From a virus: DNA of 45,740 bases. A model generated the notes under the pieces. That model was not told the origin of the DNA. It worked only from the letters and a program-made list of their open reading frames with translations, and searched no databases. The stretch lies in IMG/VR virus record IMGVR_UViG_3300049827_000336, positions 1 to 45,740 of that record; one strand, 5' to 3'. Position numbers and translations under genes: made by a program. Positions 22,904 to 32,070 of this stretch are shown one piece after another. Within the stretch, counting starts at the first letter, position 1; each line of letters starts with the position of its first letter.

Positions 22904-23823
22904 CTATCGGATTGCTGAAGCATCGGTTGGCCAGGCCGTGGAGATTTGAGGGGTCTGGCGGTGGTGGATCAACAACCTCGACAACGCAGAACTATTCGCC
23001 AGAGGAAGCTGCGCGCCGAACGAAGGCGATGGACGAGGCGGAGAGAATTTACAATGCCACGTCTGGGACAATCTCAAATGCTCCGTATCCGGGGGCAAAG
23101 CCGATTGGACCGTCAGTGCCTACGCTACAGGGGCAGACGGCCGCGGGGGTAGCTGCGAATGCGATGGTTCCGACGGTGGATATGCTTAACCAAGCAACTC
23201 AGTTCGGCCTGCATGATGTACTGTATCCCCAGTCAAATCCTGCGCTCAACGCGACGATTGATGCAGCAATTCGGCCCATTACGCAGTCGTACCTTGATCC
23301 GAACGGAGTGATGTCGGCTATTCGGACAGAGGCAGGTCAAGCGAATCAAGTCGGGGGGAGTCGGCAGGGGGTTGCGGAAGGTGTTGCCGCCGGGCGATAT
23401 GCGAATCAGGTGGGAGATACCGCTGCGGGAATTGCAACGGAGGGGTATAATCGGGGGCTGGATACCTTCGGTCGCACAATGGCGCTTGCACCTCAGTCGA
23501 TGCAGTCGATGCTGTTGCCCGCGCAGACTCTTGGAGCTATCGGCGGGCAAAGGGAACAATATCAACAACAGGCGGAAGACTACAACGCGGCCTCGCGGCA
23601 ATGGAGGTTGAATGCGCCATGGGTACCGCTGCAGAACTATGCTTCGCTAATCTACGGTGGTGCGAATCCGACGGGGGTCTCGACGATGAGCGGGGGCGGG
23701 CCGAGTACAGGGCAGAAGGTGGCGGGTGCGGCGATGGCGGGACTGGGGACGTATGCTGCCCTGGCTTCAACGGGCTATGGAATCCCCGCGGCTGCGTTAA
23801 TGGCTGGGTTGTCTCTTTTCTAG
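22900..23823 (+). CDS. Internal virion/DNA-ejection protein candidate
   Basis: 307 residues. After a Gly-rich linker (GSGGGGSTTSTT) come long Ala/Gln-rich helices (EEAARRTKAMDEAERIY; RYANQVGDTAAGIATEGY) and a hydrophobic Ala/Gly C terminus (VAGAAMAGLGTYAALASTGY) that could insert in membranes. This matches the gp14-type class of small ejection proteins that form the trans-envelope channel. Overlaps the preceding gene by 4 bases. Confidence 0.68.
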   Translation: MTIGLLKHRLARPWRFEGSGGGGSTTSTTQNYSPEEAARRTKAMDEAERIYNATSGTISNAPYPGAKPIGPSVPTLQGQTAAGVAANAMVPTVDMLNQATQFGLHDVLYPQSNPALNATIDAAIRPITQSYLDPNGVMSAIRTEAGQANQVGGSRQGVAEGVAAGRYANQVGDTAAGIATEGYNRGLDTFGRTMALAPQSMQSMLLPAQTLGAIGGQREQYQQQAEDYNAASRQWRLNAPWVPLQNYASLIYGGANPTGVSTMSGGGPSTGQKVAGAAMAGLGTYAALASTGYGIPAAALMAGLSLF

Positions 23824-23832
23824 GAGTTGAAA

Positions 23833-24309
23833 ATGGCTGCACTGGATATGTTGCAAATGCTGATGAACCAGAACACTTCCCCGCAAATGATTGACCAAAT
23901 CATCTCGCAGTTGTCGATGAACATGGCGCCTCCGGCGATGCCGGCAATGCAGCCGGGATTAGCAGGCCCGGGGGGTCAGGGATTTCCGCAGAACGGACCG
24001 TTTCTGGGGCAGATGAATCCGGGAGTTGCTCCACTTCCGCAAGGACCCGCGCCGGTGGTGGATCAAAGCATGACGGCTGGACTGATGCCGGGGGAAACTG
24101 GCGGGATGCCGAACCAAAAGCCGGGTGCGCTGACTCCGCAGCAAATGCAGGGGTTTTCCCAGATGCTCAGCGGGGATAAGCCCCCAGTTGCTCCGGCGGT
24201 GGCACCGGCGACAGGCCGCGGTCCGACGGCTCCGATGCAAATGCTCGGGGCGACGCCGGACCCGAGGCTTGTACAGACCTTGGCTCAACTCCTCGGATTC
24301 GGGAGGTAA
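23833..24309 (+). CDS. Pro/Met/Gln-rich internal virion protein candidate
   Basis: 158 residues from ATG 23833, with TAGGAG upstream. Two helices at the ends (DMLQMLMNQNTSPQMIDQII; RLVQTLAQLLGFG) flank a low-complexity middle rich in Pro, Met, Gly and Gln. It sits among ejection-protein genes. Function unknown. Confidence 0.65.
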   Translation: MAALDMLQMLMNQNTSPQMIDQIISQLSMNMAPPAMPAMQPGLAGPGGQGFPQNGPFLGQMNPGVAPLPQGPAPVVDQSMTAGLMPGETGGMPNQKPGALTPQQMQGFSQMLSGDKPPVAPAVAPATGRGPTAPMQMLGATPDPRLVQTLAQLLGFGR

Positions 24310-24311
24310 TC

Positions 24312-25295
24312 GTGGACGAACTGAACAGTTTGCTTAATCCGGTTCCGCCGGAGGTAGCGCAACCGCAGGTAGCTGCGCCGACTTCGCCGGAGGAGTTTCA
24401 GACGAGGAAGAGCGGCTGGACGCAGATCGTTGACGCGATGAGGAGTAATCCGAACATCGCGCAGGGGTTGTTGTTCGCCGGGGCGAAGATGCTGCAGGCG
24501 CCAAGGTTTGGACAAAGTAGTGGCGGGGCGATTGCGGAGGGATTGTTCGGCGGGATGCAAATGTACGGGGCGCTGGAGCAGAACCGCGGGGATCAACAGA
24601 GGGCGGATCAGGAGTTCGCCTTGAAGACGGAGGAGTCGAAAGCGCTGACGGAGAACCGGCGGGCGAGTACGGAAAGCACGAAGGTATCGACGGACAAGGC
24701 TCGGCAAATGATGGGGAGTGAGATTGCAAAGGCGAACCTGGATGCGGAAGTTGCCGCGCTGGATGCGAAGCTCAAGAAGATTGACTTCGATGTGGAGTCG
24801 GGAATTACGACGGCAGAACGGGTGAAGAGTAAGCGAGAAGCGATTGCCCTGGAATTAAACGCGAAGCGGGCGCAAGCGGCGGCCTCGTTCTCGGCAGCGG
24901 GAGCAAGCGATGCCCTGGCAGCAGGACGCCGGGCGGAAAACAAGTGGATTGATGCGAGGCAGGCGGGGGCACTTTCCGGAGACTTGAGTCAGACGGCGGA
25001 AAGGCTAAGTCAGACATCGTGGAATCTAGGCGGGCGAAAAGGGGGAGGTGCAGGAACCTCCCCGGAGAAAACAGAGCAAGCTTGGGCAAGGCTAGACCAC
25101 ACGGTAAAAGGGCAAGTGGTTAAAGCCTACTATGATGCAAAGAATAAGGATCTTCTTCCGCGGCCGGAGATGACTGTGCAAGAGTTTCATCAGGAAGTAT
25201 GGGAGGGACTTCCTTCTGTACGGGGAGGGAGCGCGAAACCAGCATCGCCGGCGGGGGCTTCGCCAAATCGTCGCGTTCCCTACGATCCGAACTAA
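24312..25295 (+). CDS. Helical internal virion protein candidate
   Basis: 327 residues from GTG with GGGAGG upstream. An N-terminal hydrophobic/Gly segment (PNIAQGLLFAGAKMLQAP) is followed by a long charged coiled coil (about 95-205; DAEVAALDAKLKKIDFDVES), then a basic C terminus. Size and composition match T7 gp15-type ejection proteins. It precedes the giant virion protein, so the two may form a complex; this is inference. Confidence 0.68.
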   Translation: MDELNSLLNPVPPEVAQPQVAAPTSPEEFQTRKSGWTQIVDAMRSNPNIAQGLLFAGAKMLQAPRFGQSSGGAIAEGLFGGMQMYGALEQNRGDQQRADQEFALKTEESKALTENRRASTESTKVSTDKARQMMGSEIAKANLDAEVAALDAKLKKIDFDVESGITTAERVKSKREAIALELNAKRAQAAASFSAAGASDALAAGRRAENKWIDARQAGALSGDLSQTAERLSQTSWNLGGRKGGGAGTSPEKTEQAWARLDHTVKGQVVKAYYDAKNKDLLPRPEMTVQEFHQEVWEGLPSVRGGSAKPASPAGASPNRRVPYDPN

Positions 25296-25328
25296 CTTAA
25301 TTGACGCCCTTACTGTAAGGAGTCTGTA

Positions 25329-28300
25329 ATGCCTTATGATGTAGAACTGCCAGACGGAACCCTGATAACCGACATTCCTGATGATGTGGATCAGAAGACG
25401 GCTCTTACAAAGATGGGGAGGAAGGATCCGCGGATAGCGAAATTCGCCCCGAAGACAGAGCTTACTTCACTCCCCGGACTTATCTCGATCGGAACGGCAG
25501 TTAAGCGGAGTGTGGGAGAACTTGGCCTGGCAGGAGCTTCGTCGGCGATTGAAGAGCCTGCGGTTGCCGCCGAGCAATCTCGCACAACGCAGCCTTGGCT
25601 CGAGGCATTACAGCGGAAGTATAATCCCTTTTACGAAAATGATCCGGCAATTGATGCTATGGTCGGAGCCCCGACTGATCCAGCGCGGCAGGAGTTGGCT
25701 GGAATGCGGAAGGAGTTTGTTAAGGGCAATCAACAAACGGCTGCGGTTAATCCGTCGCTTAATCTAGGGATTGTTCAGGGGACGGCGCAGAACTTTGTGC
25801 AGCAAGCGCCGGGGTTACTTGCTTCTGTCGCTAGTGGAAATCCGGCATTCGCGCTGGGGAACGCGGCCATCACGACGCAGATGTCTGGGCAGGAGCAAGC
25901 GATTGAGTCCGGTGTGGGGGCGGAGCAGGCAGCAGCGTCGGGTGCATTGCAGGCGATTCCGGAGGTAGCATTCGAGCTTTGGCCGATGGGAAAGTTGCTG
26001 AAGGAACTCGGAACGGATGCGTTTGTGAAGATGGCGGCGAAGTTTGTATTGCGGGAGGAAGTGACGGAACTCCCCACGACGGCGGCGCAGGAGATTATCA
26101 AGCTAGCGGTGGAGCGACCGGGGGAGTCGATGGCGACATTCCGGCCTCGACTGGTGGAAGCGCTGAAGGATACGGCTATACAGACGCCGTTTTCAGCCGG
26201 CGTAACCGCGGGAGCGGCAAGGGGACTGTATGAACTGGGCGGGAATACCGCTCCGATTATGGGGGATAAACCGCGCAATGTACCCCCACCTCCATCTTCA
26301 GTCGCCCCGACACCGGCTTCCGTAGTCGACGGAACCCTTCCAGTCGAGGACGGAGCGGAGACCTTTGTTGACTCCGAGCGGGGACGATCGCTGATTGACG
26401 CGCTAGACACCGTACCGGAAGAAGCAATCGCAGCCGTCATTCCTCCTGCGCCGGTGCAAGTTATTCCCGCCACGCCGTCGGGAGCCGCACTCGCCGCCGA
26501 CATCAATACTATCGTCGGGGCAGACATTGGAGAGTTCGGGCAAAGCCGTAAGGCAGCGGATAATGCAGTCAACTATCCCAATCCGAATAATGCGATTCCT
26601 CGGGGCGAACGCATTATCACGATTGGGCCGGAGGAAACTGTCGGCCAACCGTTACAGTCTATTGACTGGAATTCCGTTCCTCCAACGACGGTAACACTTG
26701 GGAAAGACACACTCGATCGTCCAGGATTCTGGATGAAGGGGGTGGCGAATATTACGGAGGCGCTGCGTTCTACCTTCATGCCGGATGCGACGTTCATTAT
26801 CTCGAATGAGCAGATTCCGAATGACGCATCTGTCGGCTGGCATTATGCCACCGGACGACCGAATACTTACATGATCGTGCCGGCTGCGTTGAGGAGGATT
26901 GGAGAACAGGCGACGAGGCAGTTCAATCCGAAAACACTGGTTAAAGCCTTTTATAACGTCTTTCACGAGTTCGGGCATGCATTGCTTGTGCATAGGATGT
27001 TTGAAGGGATGTCGCCGGAGTCACAAAAGGTGCTGCGCGGAAACGCTCACATTTCGGAAATGACGCCGGAAATGTTGGCTGAACTCGCCGCGGTGAATCC
27101 GAAGGCAGCGGCTGTCGTCCAAGATTGGCAGAATCGGGTGAGTCGAGTCCACGATGGCTCGATGACGGCGAAGGAATTTATTGCCACTTGGTGGGGGGCG
27201 ACGAAGGTATATCACAAGGGACTCGAGGCGGAACTCGCCCTCGGGCCGAATGCGTCGGCGCTGGATCTTGTGCGGGCTGTAGCGTTTAATAGTATTCAGC
27301 GAGAGCAGGACAAAAGTGGCATGATGGATCAGGTGTTCGGCGATCTCGTTAAGGAGAAGATGAGGCAGTACCTCTCGCTGGACGAGTTCGTTGCGGAACA
27401 AACGGCGAGGTATGCGCGGGACGTAGGAGCGGATATAACCTCCCCCTTCTTTCAAGATGCCTTGGCTAAGATGCGGGCATTTTTCCGGCAGCTGAAGCAG
27501 GGCATCCAGGCGCCGGACGGGACGACGTACTCGCTTGCCGCGGGGACAACGTTCAAGGAATGGATTGAAAGCATGGGGAATATGAGGAAGGGACTCAACT
27601 CCATGCGGGATGCGAGGATTGAGGCGAAAAAGGCGCTGACGGTGAAGGGGGTGAAGGTAGCGGCGAAGGCGAGGAAGGCGAAACCGCAAGCGCCGCCGAA
27701 GGAGAAAAAGGTTGCAGTCCCGAAGGATGTTTCAACGCAGGCAGCAACAATGCTCGGGATCGTGGATTCGATTGCCCCCTCTGGCGAGACGAATGATAAG
27801 ATTCGGGAGCTGATTGCGAAGGGGCGGTACGATGCTGCAGCGGATTTGCTTGCCCAGGCAATGGAGGGAAAGGTTCAGTGGGAGACGGATGAAACTTTCG
27901 AGGATGTGATTGACCCGCTGGAAGAGATCAAGGCAGAGGACGCGGCGATCGTCGATTTCATCTCGACGAATATGCCGAAGTATACGAGGGAGGATTATGA
28001 GCTTAGCACCCAGGCTTGGATCCTTCCGAATGGGGAGTTGAGGGAGCGGAAGTTCCACCATATGCCGGACGCGATGTGGACTATGCGTTCACTCGCCGCG
28101 GGGGAGCCAGTCGAACGGAATGCGCTGGAATCGACGAAGGAGTTCTTCGATTCGAAGATGACTGATGACATGTGGGATAGTCTGAGGCGAGTATTGAACG
28201 CTGGAGTTGTTAGGCAGACGGGAGGGGCCTTTTCCTTCGGAGACATGCCGCCGACAAGTGCGCAGATAAATACCATCTTGGATCGGGCGGCGGCCAAAGG

Positions 28301-31300
28301 TATGGCCTGGATTACACTCGAGTCTTCGGATAACTCAGCAATGACGTTTTCGATTATGAAGGAAACGGAGGTTATTCGGGGGGCAAGGAATTTGTCGAAG
28401 GAATCGCGGGAGAAGCTGGTTAAGCAGATGGAGTTGTATCTGCTATCCCCGCGGGTGGAAAATGTGATATCCGAAGTTCGGGCGAAAGCCCCGTGGTTTA
28501 AGCTGGAGTCAATCAAAGCTTGGAATGAAATGCGGGAGAAGTCTCCATTCCTCATCCGTTGGTTTGGGGATTGGATTCGTTTCCCGGAGTCGGCATCGAA
28601 GGTCGTAACGCATGATGGAGTACCGTTGACAGTATTCCACGCTGCGCCGAAGGGGAATTCCACCCTCCAATTTGGGGATATTGGGTATCACTTTGGGACG
28701 GCGCATGCCGCTGGAGCCAGGCAACACGGAGCGACGCAAGGGGTGGATTGGACGGTAAGGCCGTATTATTTAAGCATTAAGAAGCCGCTGGATATTGGGT
28801 CCGAGGGAGCGACGAATATCTGGGCTGAGCCGATGACGCTGGCGCTACACATTGCTGGCTTGCCGAATTCGCCGATCACAATGGAGGAGGTTTCACGCCT
28901 CATATCCGTTGGGAATCCGCAGTCGCAGGCGACGATGTACGAGGATTTCACGCCGTTGCGGGAGTTGTTGAGGGCAAAGGGATTCGATGGAATCAAATAT
29001 AAGAATGAGGTTGAGGGTGGAACATCTTGGGTAGCCTTTGACCAACCACAGGTTAAGCGTGCCGGCGGGGTCAACACGACCTTCTCGAGTTCACGAAGTG
29101 TGAACTGGGAACAGGGTGATGATTTCGACTTGACGACGGAAGAAGGCCAGGCTTCGGTGGATATGCTGAGCCGACTGAAACGGATTGGGCTGAACGTGCC
29201 CTGGATGCGGGAGGCATTGCGCCGGCGGTCGAAACTCGCCGCCCACGTTTTGCAGGGGCAGCAACTTGCCCAGCTCAACCCGGACTCCTTACCCTTTGCG
29301 AAAATGCGTGACTGGGCCGATCGGTTCGCACAGAAGAAATCATCATTCCTCATGATGCCGAAGGAGTTGTTGGACTGGGTTCGAGATCTTGGGAAAGAGA
29401 CTACGGCGAAGTTTTACGACATATTGCAGGAAGAGGCAAAGGGAAAGACGCATACCCTGACGATAATGGAAAGGGTTCAAGGGCGGGGATGGGTTCATCA
29501 GGTGAATCCTGCGGCTCATGACATTTTGCGAAGGGCAGGGATTTCCGAGGACCGTCTTGAGGAAGTGTATAAGCATATCCTAATGGAAAAGCAATCTATT
29601 ACGGACCTTATCAACTACGCCACGAATGTGCTTGCGGATAGGTATTTTCAAAAGTACAACGGGACTATGACGCCGGAGGAACTTCGTCGGAAGGTCATTA
29701 TGGAGGTGAAGGATCCACTGGATGTGTTTGCGCAAACGCCGTTTGTTCCAGAGACAAGCTTCGGCTCCGCGGCGGTGATTGTGGAAGAAAAGAAAGCGAA
29801 TGGAGCCTGGACGCCGATTTGGAAGCGAATGTTTGAAAGTGACATTAAGGCGGAAGCGGCACTAGTCGATTGGAATAGGCGTTTAGCCGGCAAGCCAGAT
29901 CTCCGGGTGGTTTCAAAGACAAGAATTCCGGAAAAGATCGGCGTGCTGATGAATTTGCCGAAGGAGTTTCTCGATGTTGCGGCGGAACAGTTGGGATTGA
30001 CTCTGGATGAACGACTGCAGCTCGAAGCCCTCCTCGTTCCAACAAAGATTGACAGGGTGACGGAACGGTTCCTGCAAAGGCTACCCGGCGCAACGAAGGA
30101 CCATATGAGGAATTATGCCGACTGGATGTGGCATACGACGAACGCTTTTACGAAGATGGAGTACGCTGGGAAGTTTTCGGAAGCCATCCGGCAAATGGGT
30201 AGTGATGTGAGATTGGCTCGTCAGATTGAAGATCCGATTATTCGCTTTCACGAAGAGCGGAGGCTTTCAATGCTGGAATGGTTCATGCGGCATCAGAAGG
30301 AATATATCCTCAATCCGCCGAATGAATATCAAGCGCTTAGAACAAGTGTGGCATTGTTTTACCTATGGGCCATGCCAAAAACGGCGCTGATGAATATGTC
30401 CTCGCTAATTTTCACGGCAACCCATCTGTCGGCGAAGCACGGACTGGTTGACGGAAATGTGAGGTTGGCGAAAGCGGTGGAGGAAGCAGCGCTATCTGTC
30501 GCCCCAACGAAGCTGCAGAAGGTGGATGAAGAACTCGCGGAGATGCTGCAAAAGGCGATTGATGAAGGATTGATTTCGGAATCGTATGCTTATCACGTTG
30601 CGGCTATAGCGAATAATGGGACGCTGTCGCGGCTGCCTTCGTCAAATCGCGCGGTTGCGTTTAAGGATAAGGCGCTTGAAGTTGGTATGTTCGCCTTTCG
30701 TGCAGTCGAGCACGGAACTCGTCGGGTGACCTTTATCGCCATGTATCATGAAGGACGGGATAGTGGGATGGCACCGGAGGAGGCCTATGCATATGCTTAC
30801 AAAATGACGAAGGCGCAGCAGAACTCGTATAACCCCTTCGATCGACCGGTAGTTATGCAGGGGGGACTTGCCCCCTTCACTATTTTCTATTCTTTCCTCT
30901 CACACTTTACATTCCACGCGCTAGGTGGATATGAAACAGGGCAGAAGCGGATGGCCCGCTTGCAGGGGGTGAGGGCGCCATCATCCTGGTTTGGATATAC
31001 GATGCAATTGCTTCTTATTGTTGCCCTCATGTCGGGGTATGAGGGACTGCCTGGAGCGGAGAGCATTTTGAACCTGCTTGACCCAATATTCCGCCGGCTG
31101 TTTGGAAAGCCTGCCCGACAATTTGCGCGGGAAGGGATGCAAGAGGTATTCGACGGCCTGGGTATTAATGCAAGTCCATCTTGGGCGGCGCATGGAGCCC
31201 TCAGTTCCGTCGGCTTGTCGCGGAGTTTTGGCTTTGGTAACATTGTCCCTGGAGCAGACTTCTTTAAGGAAGGGGATAACGAACGGGAATCAATTGCGAA

Positions 31301-31877
31301 CCTTGGCTTGGGATTGATGGGTCCGCTTGGAGGCGTTGTCGCTTGGGCAGCTTCGCCATTACTAAGTGACCGTTCATTTGAGGAAATTGTGAAACGAACT
31401 CCTGGCATCATGGGGCATGTAGCGACAGCTGTGGACTGGAGCATGAATGGAGCGAAAGGACCGGTGGGAGAAAGCCTTATGGTGGATGAAGCGGGAAATC
31501 CAGTTGAGCCGACTGCGGGACAAATTGCCTTGCGTGGCATGGGGTTTCAGAATCCGCAGGTTCTTGAGCGGCGGGAAATGCAGTTTGCACAGCTCGCCGC
31601 GAAGAACTATTGGAGTACTCGCCGGTCGGGACTGATGAAGGATTATGCGAAGGCGAGAGTAGAGCAAGATCGAGAGGCGATTGCGGATGCCAAGCTCGCG
31701 GTGAAGGAGTTTAACGAAGGGCTGCCGGAGAATTGGCGAGCCCTTCGTATCCGCGGAGAGCAGTTATCGAATGCGTTTATGGCCCGCCGGCAAGAGATTC
31801 GGGCAAGAGAATCTGGTCGGCCTCGGCAGCAAATGTATCGGGAAGTGTATGAGGAGATTGAATCTTTGTATGAATGA
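25329..31877 (+). CDS. Giant multidomain virion protein with protease and ART-like domains
   Basis: 2182 residues, the largest gene, placed where podoviruses encode the ejected internal protein (T7 gp16 position). N terminus MPYDVELPDGTLITD. A metallopeptidase-like HEFGH (HExxH) lies at residues 546-550 within FYNVFHEFGHALLVH. A Lys/Ala/Pro linker follows near 765-800. Residues about 1085-1245 resemble the ADP-ribosyltransferase-like domain of phage polyvalent proteins (VTHDGVPLTVFHAAPKG; IGYHFGTAHAAG; FDGIKYKNEVEGG; VAFDQPQVK). Long helical regions follow, and hydrophobic segments near 1850-1915 could span membranes. AAGGAG precedes the ATG. Likely injected with the DNA to act on the host; the enzyme activities are predicted from motifs only. 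Confidence 0.82.
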   Translation: MPYDVELPDGTLITDIPDDVDQKTALTKMGRKDPRIAKFAPKTELTSLPGLISIGTAVKRSVGELGLAGASSAIEEPAVAAEQSRTTQPWLEALQRKYNPFYENDPAIDAMVGAPTDPARQELAGMRKEFVKGNQQTAAVNPSLNLGIVQGTAQNFVQQAPGLLASVASGNPAFALGNAAITTQMSGQEQAIESGVGAEQAAASGALQAIPEVAFELWPMGKLLKELGTDAFVKMAAKFVLREEVTELPTTAAQEIIKLAVERPGESMATFRPRLVEALKDTAIQTPFSAGVTAGAARGLYELGGNTAPIMGDKPRNVPPPPSSVAPTPASVVDGTLPVEDGAETFVDSERGRSLIDALDTVPEEAIAAVIPPAPVQVIPATPSGAALAADINTIVGADIGEFGQSRKAADNAVNYPNPNNAIPRGERIITIGPEETVGQPLQSIDWNSVPPTTVTLGKDTLDRPGFWMKGVANITEALRSTFMPDATFIISNEQIPNDASVGWHYATGRPNTYMIVPAALRRIGEQATRQFNPKTLVKAFYNVFHEFGHALLVHRMFEGMSPESQKVLRGNAHISEMTPEMLAELAAVNPKAAAVVQDWQNRVSRVHDGSMTAKEFIATWWGATKVYHKGLEAELALGPNASALDLVRAVAFNSIQREQDKSGMMDQVFGDLVKEKMRQYLSLDEFVAEQTARYARDVGADITSPFFQDALAKMRAFFRQLKQGIQAPDGTTYSLAAGTTFKEWIESMGNMRKGLNSMRDARIEAKKALTVKGVKVAAKARKAKPQAPPKEKKVAVPKDVSTQAATMLGIVDSIAPSGETNDKIRELIAKGRYDAAADLLAQAMEGKVQWETDETFEDVIDPLEEIKAEDAAIVDFISTNMPKYTREDYELSTQAWILPNGELRERKFHHMPDAMWTMRSLAAGEPVERNALESTKEFFDSKMTDDMWDSLRRVLNAGVVRQTGGAFSFGDMPPTSAQINTILDRAAAKGMAWITLESSDNSAMTFSIMKETEVIRGARNLSKESREKLVKQMELYLLSPRVENVISEVRAKAPWFKLESIKAWNEMREKSPFLIRWFGDWIRFPESASKVVTHDGVPLTVFHAAPKGNSTLQFGDIGYHFGTAHAAGARQHGATQGVDWTVRPYYLSIKKPLDIGSEGATNIWAEPMTLALHIAGLPNSPITMEEVSRLISVGNPQSQATMYEDFTPLRELLRAKGFDGIKYKNEVEGGTSWVAFDQPQVKRAGGVNTTFSSSRSVNWEQGDDFDLTTEEGQASVDMLSRLKRIGLNVPWMREALRRRSKLAAHVLQGQQLAQLNPDSLPFAKMRDWADRFAQKKSSFLMMPKELLDWVRDLGKETTAKFYDILQEEAKGKTHTLTIMERVQGRGWVHQVNPAAHDILRRAGISEDRLEEVYKHILMEKQSITDLINYATNVLADRYFQKYNGTMTPEELRRKVIMEVKDPLDVFAQTPFVPETSFGSAAVIVEEKKANGAWTPIWKRMFESDIKAEAALVDWNRRLAGKPDLRVVSKTRIPEKIGVLMNLPKEFLDVAAEQLGLTLDERLQLEALLVPTKIDRVTERFLQRLPGATKDHMRNYADWMWHTTNAFTKMEYAGKFSEAIRQMGSDVRLARQIEDPIIRFHEERRLSMLEWFMRHQKEYILNPPNEYQALRTSVALFYLWAMPKTALMNMSSLIFTATHLSAKHGLVDGNVRLAKAVEEAALSVAPTKLQKVDEELAEMLQKAIDEGLISESYAYHVAAIANNGTLSRLPSSNRAVAFKDKALEVGMFAFRAVEHGTRRVTFIAMYHEGRDSGMAPEEAYAYAYKMTKAQQNSYNPFDRPVVMQGGLAPFTIFYSFLSHFTFHALGGYETGQKRMARLQGVRAPSSWFGYTMQLLLIVALMSGYEGLPGAESILNLLDPIFRRLFGKPARQFAREGMQEVFDGLGINASPSWAAHGALSSVGLSRSFGFGNIVPGADFFKEGDNERESIANLGLGLMGPLGGVVAWAASPLLSDRSFEEIVKRTPGIMGHVATAVDWSMNGAKGPVGESLMVDEAGNPVEPTAGQIALRGMGFQNPQVLERREMQFAQLAAKNYWSTRRSGLMKDYAKARVEQDREAIADAKLAVKEFNEGLPENWRALRIRGEQLSNAFMARRQEIRARESGRPRQQMYREVYEEIESLYE

Positions 31878-32070
31878 AGCATCGAGAGGAGCGCGGGCAG
31901 GATAGCTCCTCTAGGCGGACTCGTCGCCGCCACTTTCGTACATGTCGAGGGGTTATGCATAGCTCCTCGACAATCGCTTTAGTCTGCCATCCTCGCCGGG
32001 CGTAGAAGTAAGACCAAATGCAGCAATACCCCATTCGGCGAATGCGGACTGCAATGACCTCATATCCCAT
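31777..32070 (-). CDS. Small possible HTH protein overlapping the giant gene's end
   Basis: A 97-residue ORF whose ATG 32070 overlaps the stop of the upstream gene by 11 bases. The N-terminal half has an HTH-like run (ARRGWQTKAIVEELCITPRH followed by VRKWRRR). The last third is antisense to the 3' end of the giant gene and looks like filler. It may be the last gene of the leftward operon or a fragment; moderate to low certainty. Confidence 0.45.
   Translation of the reverse strand: MGYEVIAVRIRRMGYCCIWSYFYARRGWQTKAIVEELCITPRHVRKWRRRVRLEELSCPRSSRCFIHTKIQSPHTLPDTFAAEADQILLPESLAGGP
31885..31912. terminator. Hairpin at the convergent junction
   Basis: AGAGGAGC (31885-31892) and GCTCCTCT (31905-31912) form an 8-bp perfect stem with a 12-base loop, eight bases past the giant gene stop. 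A second perfect stem TGTCGAGG/CCTCGACA lies at 31943-31972. Neither has a U tract, but placement between converging operons fits termination or RNA protection. Confidence 0.5.

Noticed and set aside
25306-25330. TTGACG-18-TGTAAT resembling a rightward promoter before the giant gene
   Set aside because: The -10 box overlaps the start codon, so the transcript would begin inside the coding region; CCTTACTGTAAGGAG is better explained as the ribosome site.
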